Origin: Candidatus Bathyarchaeota archaeon | GTDB lineage: Archaea; Thermoproteota; Bathyarchaeia; TCS64 | Length of the DNA: 53,151 bases | Direction: 5' to 3' | Assembly: GCA_018396865.1 (NCBI GenBank) | Contig: JAGTRB010000003.1 | Span: 72,575-125,725 of the forward strand | Part shown: one piece after another, positions 8,569 through 15,247 of the stretch | Layout: each line of letters opens with the position of its first letter | Numbering within the stretch: the first letter of the stretch is position 1 | Notes under the pieces: model-generated | Database searches by the model: none | What the model saw: only the letters and a program-made list of their open reading frames with translations | Told to the model about the DNA's origin: nothing | Program-made: the position numbers and the translations under genes

Positions 8569-8610
8569 AGATGGGCATCTAGTTATCCTATAATGCCCTT
8601 CCCAAAAGAG
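8569..8610 (+). pseudogene. Fragment resembling the presenilin-type protease gene
   Basis: These 42 nt encode RWASSYPIMPFPKE, matching RWASSYPIMPFPRE (residues 34-47) of the presenilin-like protease encoded at 33316-34134 on the other strand. About 37 of 42 nucleotides agree and most differences are synonymous. Flanking sequence on both sides shows no further match. It looks like a remnant of a paralogue, or a short shared segment moved into the decay zone. Confidence 0.6.
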
Positions 8611-8714
8611 ATTTTCATAAAATGGTCAATGAAAACAACGTGCAGGTGTCTCCACTCGCTATTAGGAGATTTAGGATGCTTTCCCTCTCTTACAAAATGT
8701 TTTGAGTATACGGT

Positions 8715-9167
8715 TTACCCGAGATATATTGAGTTCATTCCCTCTTTGCATGCGATTTCATGTAATTTCTTATCCCCCGTGTAGAAGGCATCAGAGTTAA
8801 CTATTTTGGCGCTAGCTATCTGTATAGCATCTGCTATGTATATGTGGTGCTTCTCGATGTATAGGCATGATTGCCTTATGATCATATAATTTAAAGGTGT
8901 TATTCTACATATCCCTAGCTTGATTATTCTATTCAACTCGCCTAGGAATAGAGACTTTAACTTCCTATAGGTCTGAGGATCTCCAATTCTATATGATGTC
9001 CTATCGAATACGCTGATAACTTCTCCGATGTTGAGTATTGTGAAAGTCAAAATAGCATCACCATTGTAAGCTTTGAGATAGAGACTCCTTATGATCTCCG
9101 ATCCAGACTCCTTAAGATACCTCTTAGCCATAGCGCTACTGTCTAGATAACTTATCTGCCCTCTCAT
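8715..9167 (-). CDS. vapC: VapC-like PIN-domain toxin
   Basis: This is a 150-residue PIN-domain protein, the usual length for VapC RNases that cut tRNA or other RNA. The acidic Mg2+-binding positions are visible: D9 in YLDSSAMAKRYLKE, a Glu in LNIGEVIS (about 49), an Asp in IYIADAIQIASAK, and an Asp in FYTGDKKL. The start codon (9167) lies inside the end of the antitoxin gene (32-bp overlap), so the two are translationally coupled. Codon use is more AT-rich than the housekeeping genes nearby, consistent with mobile toxin-antitoxin cassettes. Confidence 0.85.
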   Translation of the reverse strand: MRGQISYLDSSAMAKRYLKESGSEIIRSLYLKAYNGDAILTFTILNIGEVISVFDRTSYRIGDPQTYRKLKSLFLGELNRIIKLGICRITPLNYMIIRQSCLYIEKHHIYIADAIQIASAKIVNSDAFYTGDKKLHEIACKEGMNSIYLG

Positions 9168-9411
9168 CCCTCATCTCCCTAATAATCTTAGCGGAATCAG
9201 TCCCCAGGTCTAATGGTTCGAAATCTATCGACTCATAATACCCCACCAGATCTTCATCCATCAAATCCCCCAGGGACTCCTCGGGGAGGCTCTCCCTTAT
9301 CAACCGTTCAAGATAATCTGAGATATCCACACCCTCCCTCGCTGCCCTCTCCTTAATCCTACGCCACAGCCTACCATCTATATTCAAGCTCGTCTTAACC
9401 CTTCCACTCAT
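9136..9411 (-). CDS. vapB: VapB-like ribbon-helix-helix antitoxin
   Basis: The 91-residue protein has an N-terminal ribbon-helix-helix DNA-binding segment (VKTSLNIDGRLWRRIKERAAREGVDISDYLERLIRE, by region 5-39) and an acidic C-terminal tail likely to wrap the toxin. It precedes and overlaps the PIN toxin gene. ATG at 9411 is followed upstream by a 15-bp direct repeat (9429-9459), a good candidate for its own operator. Family assignment of the pair is confident; the specific RNA target of the toxin is not known. Confidence 0.82.
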   Translation of the reverse strand: MSGRVKTSLNIDGRLWRRIKERAAREGVDISDYLERLIRESLPEESLGDLMDEDLVGYYESIDFEPLDLGTDSAKIIREMRDERADKLSRQ

Positions 9412-9428
9412 GCCTACATACCTTTTTT

Positions 9429-9459
9429 AGTATATACCTATTTAAGTATATACCTATTT
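9429..9459. promoter_or_regulatory. Direct-repeat operator/promoter of vapBC
   Basis: AGTATATACCTATTT occurs exactly twice, at 9429-9443 and 9445-9459, with a 16-bp period. On the minus strand this is AAATAGGTATATACT, containing TATA-like cores 18-48 nt before the vapB start. Ribbon-helix-helix antitoxins commonly bind such repeats, so autorepression by VapB-VapC is the inferred role. Confidence 0.6.
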
Positions 9460-9637
9460 CTGTCTGTAAACTAGGAGGACCTAATATAAATAGAATCAAA
9501 TATATTTTCTTGGCATGGTTATTGTTTCTAATCATGCCAATCATTAAATCTAATAGAATATTGAGCGAAGGGATGATCATGGAGGAGATTTTACGATATT
9601 TTATACTAATAATTTTGAATAAAACTCTATCGTAATA

Positions 9638-9942
9638 TTGGTTATTTCACCAGCCATTTTAGACCTACCCCCTCCCTCATCAAGAAAAGCGGTGAGGGTT
9701 CTGGAGGAGATCCGTAGGAGAATTGGCGAGATACCTACAGAGGAGCTTATAAGGTGGATAAGGGAAGAGAGGCGGAGAGGCCTAGAGTGGTCATAGACGC
9801 CAGCGTAGCAGCAAAGTGGGTCATCCCGGGGGAGCCATGTGAGGCTGAGGCAAGAGGCCTCATGGAGAAGATAGCCTCGGGAGAGGTGAAGGCATACGCG
9901 CCTCCCCTCTTATCTTTATTGGGATTTTCTTATTGTAACTGA
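9638..9942 (+). pseudogene. Degraded second vapBC pair
   Basis: Frame one (9638-9796) ends with RKAVRVLEEIRRRIGEIPTEELIRWIREERRR, typical of a VapB C-terminus, but has no proper N-terminal DNA-binding part and no ATG start. A second frame overlaps its stop from a GTG at 9787 and reads VVIDASVAAKWVIPGEP...KIASGEVKAYAPPLL, a clear VapC PIN-domain N-terminus with the first catalytic Asp. The PIN frame then leaves homology and stops at 9942, so about two thirds of the toxin, including the other acidic residues, is missing. The stop/GTG overlap preserves the original operon layout. Confidence 0.72.
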
Positions 9943-10154
9943 GGGCGATAAGGATAGCCCTAGGCTACTATTTGGCCTTCCCTATCGGGATGAGGCCATT
10001 CGGAGCCTGGCTCGCACTATCCCTAAGCAACATAGTGGGAGGGGGCGATCGCGATAACCTGGATAAGGTATGGAGATTGGACGAAGGCCATGGTGGAGGA
10101 GGAGACCGAAGGATGATGCCACATGGGAGACGAGCTCTGAGATTTGAATACGGA
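9943..10154. other. Intergenic remnant with no supported gene
   Basis: A 62-codon frame at 9972-10160 shows no recognisable family and overlaps the end of the EndoQ gene by 6 bp. The GC-rich, codon-like sequence suggests degraded coding DNA continuing from the broken VapC, but no homologue is recognised. Confidence 0.3.
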
Positions 10155-11498
10155 TCATAGGAATTCCTTTAAAGACCTCTGCTTGGCTCCCCCCTTCTCC
10201 TTCTCCACCTCAACCCTCTCAGCCTCCTCCACCTCCCCACCCGCTCCAGCCTCTCTAGCTACACCTTCACCCCTCTCCGGGAAGATTATGATCTGACCGT
10301 AGACGCCGTCATAGCCTGGGATAACCCTGACCCTTCCATCCCTGACGCGTATTATGGCCTCAGCTACAGCGGGGTCAACAACCTTCACAAGCTCATCGAA
10401 TCCAGCATCTATCAAAACTGAGTACTCATTCCCGAAGTGTGAGATGAGGAGGTTGTAGATGCTCCAGACCCTCTGCGAACTAGGAGAACTAGCACCTACG
10501 ACGGCTGAGATGACCTCGGAGAGAGGGAGGAGATGTATGTAGCCCGGTGAGCCGGGAGGCCTGAAGCCGGGTGGTCGGTCGGCGAGCTCCTCAACACGCT
10601 GCTCAACACCCTTCGTCAGCCTCCTATGACAGACAGGACACCTATCCCCAAGCCTTATCGCCTCCTCAGGTGGGAGTGAGACTCCGCATTCCCTGTGGCC
10701 TGTCCAGTGATACTTGCCGTATGCCGGGTCGGTCTCGATGGTGAACCTCAGGATATCTGGATCCCTCCTCCTAATCGAGTCCAGCAGCCTCCAGTAGCTT
10801 AGTTGTTCGAGCTCGAATACGTTCGCCTCCCTCCCGATCCTCCAAGGCCAGCTCGAATGGGAGTCGCTGTTAGAGAGCAAGACGAATCTGTCGAGGGAGC
10901 TTAGACGCCAGTTCATCCTCGGATCCGAGGATAAACCCGTCTCAAGGGCGTACACATATTTAGTCATATCCTGATAGCAGTCCTCCATCCTGTCGAAGCC
11001 GCTGAAGGCCCCGAAGACGCTGAACCAGGGAGTCCAGGCATGCGCGGGGAAAACCATATTATCATCTGAGACCTCCATAACCTCCTCGACGAGATGCGCC
11101 GCCGAGATGTCTAGGGTCGGTCTACCATCTGCCTCGAGGTCCCCATACCTGGAGAACCGATCGTTTAACTGCTCGGCCACCTCTATGCCGGGCGTCAATA
11201 TTACGTGGTGAACCTTCTTCCTCTCCCCCTTCCAGGTGAAGACCGTCGAGACCTCCCCGGTGATCATGAAATAGACCTCGGAGAGGGAGGGGTTCACAGG
11301 CCTGTACAGGCCCATCTCGGGAGAGTAGGTGAGCCTCTCCTTAATCTCCTGGAGCCACCTAGGATGGGTGAAATCGCCCGTCCCGACGAGAGATAATCCC
11401 TTAATCTTAGCGAAACGGGCTATTTCATGTATGTTCATGTTTGCGCTTGTAGCCCGACTAAACCTACTATGGATATGTAGATCAGCTATAACCCTCAA
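10155..11498 (-). CDS. endoQ: Endonuclease Q (PHP-domain DNA repair nuclease)
   Basis: The 447-residue protein starts with a PHP phosphoesterase domain (ADLHIHSRFSRATSANM, GTGDFTHP, HAWTPWFS, NSDSHS: the metal-binding His/Asp set). It follows with a zinc-finger-like CGVSLPPEEA...CPVCHRRL segment (Cys near 284, 302 and 305) and a helix-hairpin-like region, then a low-complexity linker. The C-terminus is KQRSLKEFL, a PCNA-interacting peptide. This is the layout of archaeal EndoQ, which nicks DNA 5' of deaminated bases (uracil, hypoxanthine) and is helped by PCNA. ATG at 11498 gives the HxH motif immediately at the N-terminus as expected. Confidence 0.9.
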   Translation of the reverse strand: MRVIADLHIHSRFSRATSANMNIHEIARFAKIKGLSLVGTGDFTHPRWLQEIKERLTYSPEMGLYRPVNPSLSEVYFMITGEVSTVFTWKGERKKVHHVILTPGIEVAEQLNDRFSRYGDLEADGRPTLDISAAHLVEEVMEVSDDNMVFPAHAWTPWFSVFGAFSGFDRMEDCYQDMTKYVYALETGLSSDPRMNWRLSSLDRFVLLSNSDSHSSWPWRIGREANVFELEQLSYWRLLDSIRRRDPDILRFTIETDPAYGKYHWTGHRECGVSLPPEEAIRLGDRCPVCHRRLTKGVEQRVEELADRPPGFRPPGSPGYIHLLPLSEVISAVVGASSPSSQRVWSIYNLLISHFGNEYSVLIDAGFDELVKVVDPAVAEAIIRVRDGRVRVIPGYDGVYGQIIIFPERGEGVAREAGAGGEVEEAERVEVEKEKGGAKQRSLKEFL

Positions 11499-11652
11499 AC
11501 CCTAAGCCTACCATACCTCAGTCAAAATAACTTATTTACATTTTCTTAGGAGAGCCTTATTCCCATCAAGAAAAATTATAATCTGGATAGAGATGAACTC
11601 AAAAATGGTATCTTGCAAATATTATGATTAATGTGATCAGAGAAAGGGTTAA

Positions 11653-12843
11653 GTGTCTTTAAGCTGGATTGATCTGTGGGCGTTGATGGGATCCGATCCC
11701 CTGAGCATGGCCGAGGAGTTCATGACCGATTTCGCTTATCAGACGGGGATTCTTGGTAGTGGGAGGCCGAAGAGATACCTCTGGACCGATGCCTTCGCGG
11801 TCTGCAATTTCCTTGAGCTCTACCGTAAGAGGGGGGATGAAAGGTACAGGCAGCTTGCACTAAAAACCGTCGATCAGGTCCACCTCATCCTCGGAAGGCA
11901 TAGGGAGGACGACTCCAGAAGGGGCTGGCTGAGCGGGCTGAGCGATGAGGAGGGCCTCAGGCACCCAACAATAGGGGGCTTGAGGATAGGTAAGAGGCTC
12001 CCAGAGAGGAGGCCCGGTGAACCCCTAGATGATGTTTTGGAATGGGAGAGGGACGGCCAATACTACCACTATCTCACCAGGTGGATGCATGCATTGAATA
12101 GGGTCGGAGGGGAGCTGGGAGACCTAAGATACAACCTGTGGGCCATCGAGCTCGCTAAGAGGACGCATGAAGCCTTCGTCTACAGGGCCCCATATGGTGG
12201 GAGGCGCATCTACTGGAAGATGAGCATAGACCTATCCCGACCCCTGATCACCTCGATGGGCCAACACGACCCATTAGACGGCTTCGTCGTCTACAACGAG
12301 ATCCAAGCCTCTGCTCCAGAGGAGGAGGGCTGGCCAGACCTCACCAAAGAGATCGGGGAGCTTGAGGAGATCTGCGGGGAGATGGATTGGACAACGGACG
12401 ACCCACTTGGCATAGGAGGCCTCCTCTGGAACGCCTACCTCCTAGCCAAGCTCATCTCAAGCGGCCGCATAGAACGTGTGGATCTTCTACTCGAGGTTTT
12501 AAGCTCCTCCCTACTAGGCCTAGAGTCATACTCAGAATCCGGAGCCCTCAGGCTTCCAGCTAGCAGAAGGCTTGCCTTTAGAGAGATGGGGTTAACCATC
12601 GGACTCAAGGCTGCAGAGAGGCTTCAAAGGCTGGCCTCATCAGACCCGAGGCTCTCAAGCGACGAAGAGCTACTCTCAATGGTTAAGGGTTTAACCTACC
12701 ACACCAGGCTGTCCGATGAGATCGAGAGATTCTGGCTTAAACATATAAATAGGGAGAACGAACTCTGGAGGGAGCATAAGGAGATCAACATGGTTATGCT
12801 CGCCACAAGCCTAGCGCCAGGCAGCTTCCTAGGAGAAGACTGA
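11653..12843 (+). CDS. Uncharacterised protein, possible (alpha/alpha) barrel fold
   Basis: The 396-residue soluble protein has no signal peptide. It contains repeated helical segments with aromatic and acidic patches (YLWTDAFAVCNFLELYRKRG, GQYYHYLTRWMHALNRVGG, LRYNLWAIELAKRTHEAFV, DPLGIGGLLWNAYLLAKL). Their spacing resembles six-hairpin glycosidases or epimerases. I recall similar proteins of unknown function in methanogens and other archaea. A role on sugars is only an inference, from the fold impression and from the amino-sugar island 2.4 kb downstream. The start is GTG at 11653 after GAAAGGGTT. It is monocistronic. Confidence 0.7.
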   Translation: MSLSWIDLWALMGSDPLSMAEEFMTDFAYQTGILGSGRPKRYLWTDAFAVCNFLELYRKRGDERYRQLALKTVDQVHLILGRHREDDSRRGWLSGLSDEEGLRHPTIGGLRIGKRLPERRPGEPLDDVLEWERDGQYYHYLTRWMHALNRVGGELGDLRYNLWAIELAKRTHEAFVYRAPYGGRRIYWKMSIDLSRPLITSMGQHDPLDGFVVYNEIQASAPEEEGWPDLTKEIGELEEICGEMDWTTDDPLGIGGLLWNAYLLAKLISSGRIERVDLLLEVLSSSLLGLESYSESGALRLPASRRLAFREMGLTIGLKAAERLQRLASSDPRLSSDEELLSMVKGLTYHTRLSDEIERFWLKHINRENELWREHKEINMVMLATSLAPGSFLGED

Positions 12844-13215
12844 AACCGAAATAAAGTAGAAAAGTAGAGAATCTATAAATCTGATGTGCTTTAATCCATC
12901 TAGTGATTTTTATCTTTAAATGCATACAGATATAGAGCATTCCCTTGCTCCGTTCGAGATGATTCATTATAGGGCTGAGGGCTCCCCTTGAACTGGGAGG
13001 TCTAGACAGGTAGGGGTTGAGGTTGAAGCTGATGAAGCCGCCTCCAAGAGAACTGAAAATCGGATTTAGAAGAGATTATAGGGATTAAAAAGATAAGAAA
13101 AGGGAAAAACATAGGCGAAATTGCCTCTATTACCTATTTAACCCTTATTTAAATAGACATTTTCCTGTAAAAGAAGGCTCGAGTCAAAATTTCATGATTA
13201 AGCCGAGAAGGCGAA
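12844..13215. other. Intergenic region upstream of the GYD gene
   Basis: About 370 bp without a plausible ORF, AT-rich near its end. Nothing specific is recognised before the palindrome at 13216-13246. Confidence 0.4.
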
Positions 13216-13246
13216 GATATAAATTTTTGAAATCAAAATTTATATC
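13216..13246. promoter_or_regulatory. 31-bp palindrome overlapping the GYD gene promoter
   Basis: GATATAAATTTT (13216-13227) and AAAATTTATATC (13235-13246) are perfect 12-bp inverted arms around a 7-nt spacer TGAAATC. The left arm contains the likely TATA box (ATATAAATT), with the ATG at 13259 about 37 nt from its centre. An operator that would block TBP binding is the simplest reading. Confidence 0.65.
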
Positions 13247-13258
13247 GGAGCTGAGATT

Positions 13259-13549
13259 ATGCCAATATATATTCTTCTTTCAAAGCTCACGGCGGAGGGA
13301 AGAAAAACAGTAAAGGAAAAACCTGAAAGGATAAAAGAGGTAAATAAGGAGATAGAATCTTGGGGAGCTAAGGTCATTCATCAATACGCAGTCCTCGGCC
13401 CATACGACTTCGTTAACGTCGTTGAGGCACCAGATAATCAGGCCATCGCCCGCGTTTCGGTGGAGCTTGGATCCCGCGGAACTGTCGAGATAATGAGCAT
13501 GCCCGCCATACCGATAGATGATTTCATATCGATGCTGAAGAAGAAATAA
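13259..13549 (+). CDS. GYD-domain protein
   Basis: This is a 96-residue alpha/beta protein of the GYD family (PF08734-type), small ferredoxin-like-fold proteins widespread in archaea and bacteria with no fixed function. The family signature appears as VLGPYDFVNVVEAPD (GxYDxV variant) at about residues 46-60, and the C-terminal VEIMSMPAIPIDDF is typical. The start is ATG at 13259, and GGAGCTGA upstream may serve as a ribosome site. It stands alone behind a strong palindrome, so it is probably regulated. It may act as a ligand sensor or dimer partner; this is not established. Confidence 0.85.
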   Translation: MPIYILLSKLTAEGRKTVKEKPERIKEVNKEIESWGAKVIHQYAVLGPYDFVNVVEAPDNQAIARVSVELGSRGTVEIMSMPAIPIDDFISMLKKK

Positions 13550-13999
13550 ACCTGAGAACTCCATCCCCCTTTTTCTGCCACAAAGGAAGACTGATGGATT
13601 CATCCCATCGGCCTCCATCCTCAAGGCTTTAGATGTGATGGCTGTCTCCAAAACGAGGGCTACAACACCCTCTCCCGGCCTCATCCCCCCTCATACCCTA
13701 AGGCTTAAGATCCTTTATTAGCTCACAGAGAGACCAGCGATACACCGGGCTGGAGGAGGAGCTTTGCAGAGGCATCCATAACCTCAGCGGCCTAAATAGG
13801 TCTCCATAAAGGCCTCAAGCTTTGATCTTCGGGTTTCACAACTCGGGGAGGGAGCATATCCCAGATATGAATCTAAAACTCATTCTCCCTATGAGCCAAC
13901 CAGTTAATCGAACCCTTTCAGCTATCACCATCTCACGCTATCCCTATATTTACTCGCAACTTTTATTCACAATTCATGATCAAAATATAAGAGAGAAAA
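13550..13999. other. Intergenic region, possible gene remnants
   Basis: About 450 bp. A T run at 13568-13573 may terminate the GYD transcript. The minus strand between about 13600 and 13690 reads PGEGVVALVLETAITSKALR, which looks protein-like, but its frame runs through the GYD gene and no family is recognised. No gene is called. Confidence 0.3.
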
Positions 14000-14008
14000 T
14001 TTATATAA
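14000..14008 (+). promoter_or_regulatory. TATA box for methyltransferase gene
   Basis: TTTATATAA is followed 23 nt later by GGAGGGG (14031-14037), a strong ribosome site 5 nt before the ATG at 14043. The layout predicts a leader of about 10-15 nt. Confidence 0.55.
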
Positions 14009-14042
14009 CCTTTCCAATATTTATGCATAAGGAGGGGTGTTC

Positions 14043-14876
14043 ATGAGTTTTAATGAACAGATTGATGACATGATCAGAGATTGGTTTTCAAAAACAGCTC
14101 GTAGAGAGTGGAGGCGTCTAGTGCAAGATCCCTATCATCAAATAGAGTTCATCGTCACAAACCACTTCCTAGAAAAATATCTTCCAAGGTCAGGATTAGT
14201 TCTAGATGCTGGTGGAGGCCCAGGGAGGTATACCATCGAATTGGCGAAGCATGGCTATGACATGGTTCTGCTGGATCTGGTTCCTGAGATGCTCGAACTT
14301 GCGGAGAGGAGGACTAGGAGGATGGGAGTCTCTAGAAGGGTGAAGCGGTTTGTCCAGGGTTCGATAGAGGACCTTTCAATCTTCGCCGACGGGTCCTTTG
14401 ATGCGGTTCTATGCTTGGGAGGGCCTCTCTGCCATCTTTTAAATGTTGAGAGGAGGGAGAAGGCCGCTTCAGAGCTCGTTAGGGTGGCTAAAAGGGGGGC
14501 ACCGATCTTCGTTTCAGTCATCAGCAGAATTGGAGTTCTGAAAACCATACTCATTAGAATTCAGGATCATATTAAGTACGTGAATCATCACTGGGAGAAG
14601 GGAGACTATATACCCGGTCTATATGGTGAGGGCTTCACAGCGGCACACTGGTTTCTGCCGGAAGAGCTGCAAGATATATTCGAAAGGCAAGGAGCGGAGA
14701 TAGTGGAGATGGCAGGCTTAGAGGGGCTCTCCTCACATCATAGAAGAGAAACAAACAGGCTTCATAGGGACCCAGAAAAATGGAGGATCTGGATTGAAAT
14801 GATCCTGAAAACTTGCACACACCCATCGATTATTGGAAGTTCAGAACACTTTTTACTGGTATGCAGAAGACCTTAA
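14043..14876 (+). CDS. Class I SAM-dependent methyltransferase
   Basis: The 277-residue protein has a methyltransferase domain with motif I LVLDAGGGPGRYTIELAKHG (about residues 49-68), acidic loop LLDLVPEM, and motif IV-like FDAVLCLGGPLCHLL. Homologues are typical small-molecule methyltransferases; the substrate is unknown. I place the start at ATG 14043, not the upstream GTG at 14037, because GGAGGGG ends at 14037 and would overlap that GTG. A degraded copy of the 5' half lies at 8274-8524, about 5.8 kb upstream. Confidence 0.85.
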   Translation: MSFNEQIDDMIRDWFSKTARREWRRLVQDPYHQIEFIVTNHFLEKYLPRSGLVLDAGGGPGRYTIELAKHGYDMVLLDLVPEMLELAERRTRRMGVSRRVKRFVQGSIEDLSIFADGSFDAVLCLGGPLCHLLNVERREKAASELVRVAKRGAPIFVSVISRIGVLKTILIRIQDHIKYVNHHWEKGDYIPGLYGEGFTAAHWFLPEELQDIFERQGAEIVEMAGLEGLSSHHRRETNRLHRDPEKWRIWIEMILKTCTHPSIIGSSEHFLLVCRRP

Positions 14877-14951
14877 ACATCTCAAGTTTATCAAATGTTA
14901 CTTGGCGAGAGAGCCTATTTATCTGAAGTCTCTTCGCTTGGTTAAAAGTAA

Positions 14952-14985
14952 GCTTCTCCTCCAGCGGTCAGACCCGAGGAGAAGC
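14952..14985. other. Perfect 10-bp stem-loop downstream of the methyltransferase
   Basis: GCTTCTCCTC (14952-14961) and GAGGAGAAGC (14976-14985) are exact inverse complements around a 14-nt loop. No T tract follows, so it is not a classical terminator. The 371-bp gap 14877-15247 otherwise holds only a 70-codon frame with no recognisable product. Confidence 0.5.
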
Positions 14986-15219
14986 AATCCTCGAGAGGCA
15001 TCGTCTTCTAATATCTCATTTTATAAATTGCGGATTTTTAGGTAGAGGACATCCGACATTGAAAATGTGAGGCCTATGATTCTCGACATCGAATTGAGTT
15101 CCATAGATTTTGGCTCCCTCTTCTTATAGAGAACCCTTTATAACTATTCTGAAGATCACTCATAAAATCATCTAATATTTATATGAAAATTCCTGAAGAG
15201 ATCTTTTTAGAGCGACTAA

Positions 15220-15226
15220 TTTAAAA
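15220..15226 (+). promoter_or_regulatory. TATA box for the GH20 gene
   Basis: TTTAAAA is centred 25 nt before the ATG at 15248 and no Shine-Dalgarno is present, which predicts a leaderless mRNA. Confidence 0.5.
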
Positions 15227-15247
15227 TATGGAAAGCTTCAATCTGGC

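Noticed and set aside
8500-8784. 94-codon plus-strand frame in the decay zone
   Set aside because: It joins the tail of the broken methyltransferase, the short protease-like match and the antisense of vapC; it is a chance fusion of remnants.
9395-9580. 61-codon frame upstream of vapB
   Set aside because: It is AT-rich, covers the vapB promoter repeats and has no recognisable domain.
13280-13684. 134-codon minus-strand frame with PGEGVVALVLETAITSK
   Set aside because: It runs through the GYD gene on the other strand; only its first part looks protein-like and no family is recognised. It may be a remnant but is not supportable as a gene.
13822-14046. 74-codon frame before the methyltransferase
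   Set aside because: It runs over the TATA box and ribosome site of the next gene and has no homology.
14952-14985. Stem-loop as intrinsic terminator
   Set aside because: The stem is perfect but no T tract follows, and archaea do not generally need stems for termination. Listed only as a structure.
14833-15045. 70-codon frame after the methyltransferase
   Set aside because: It starts inside the methyltransferase gene in another frame and shows no domain.
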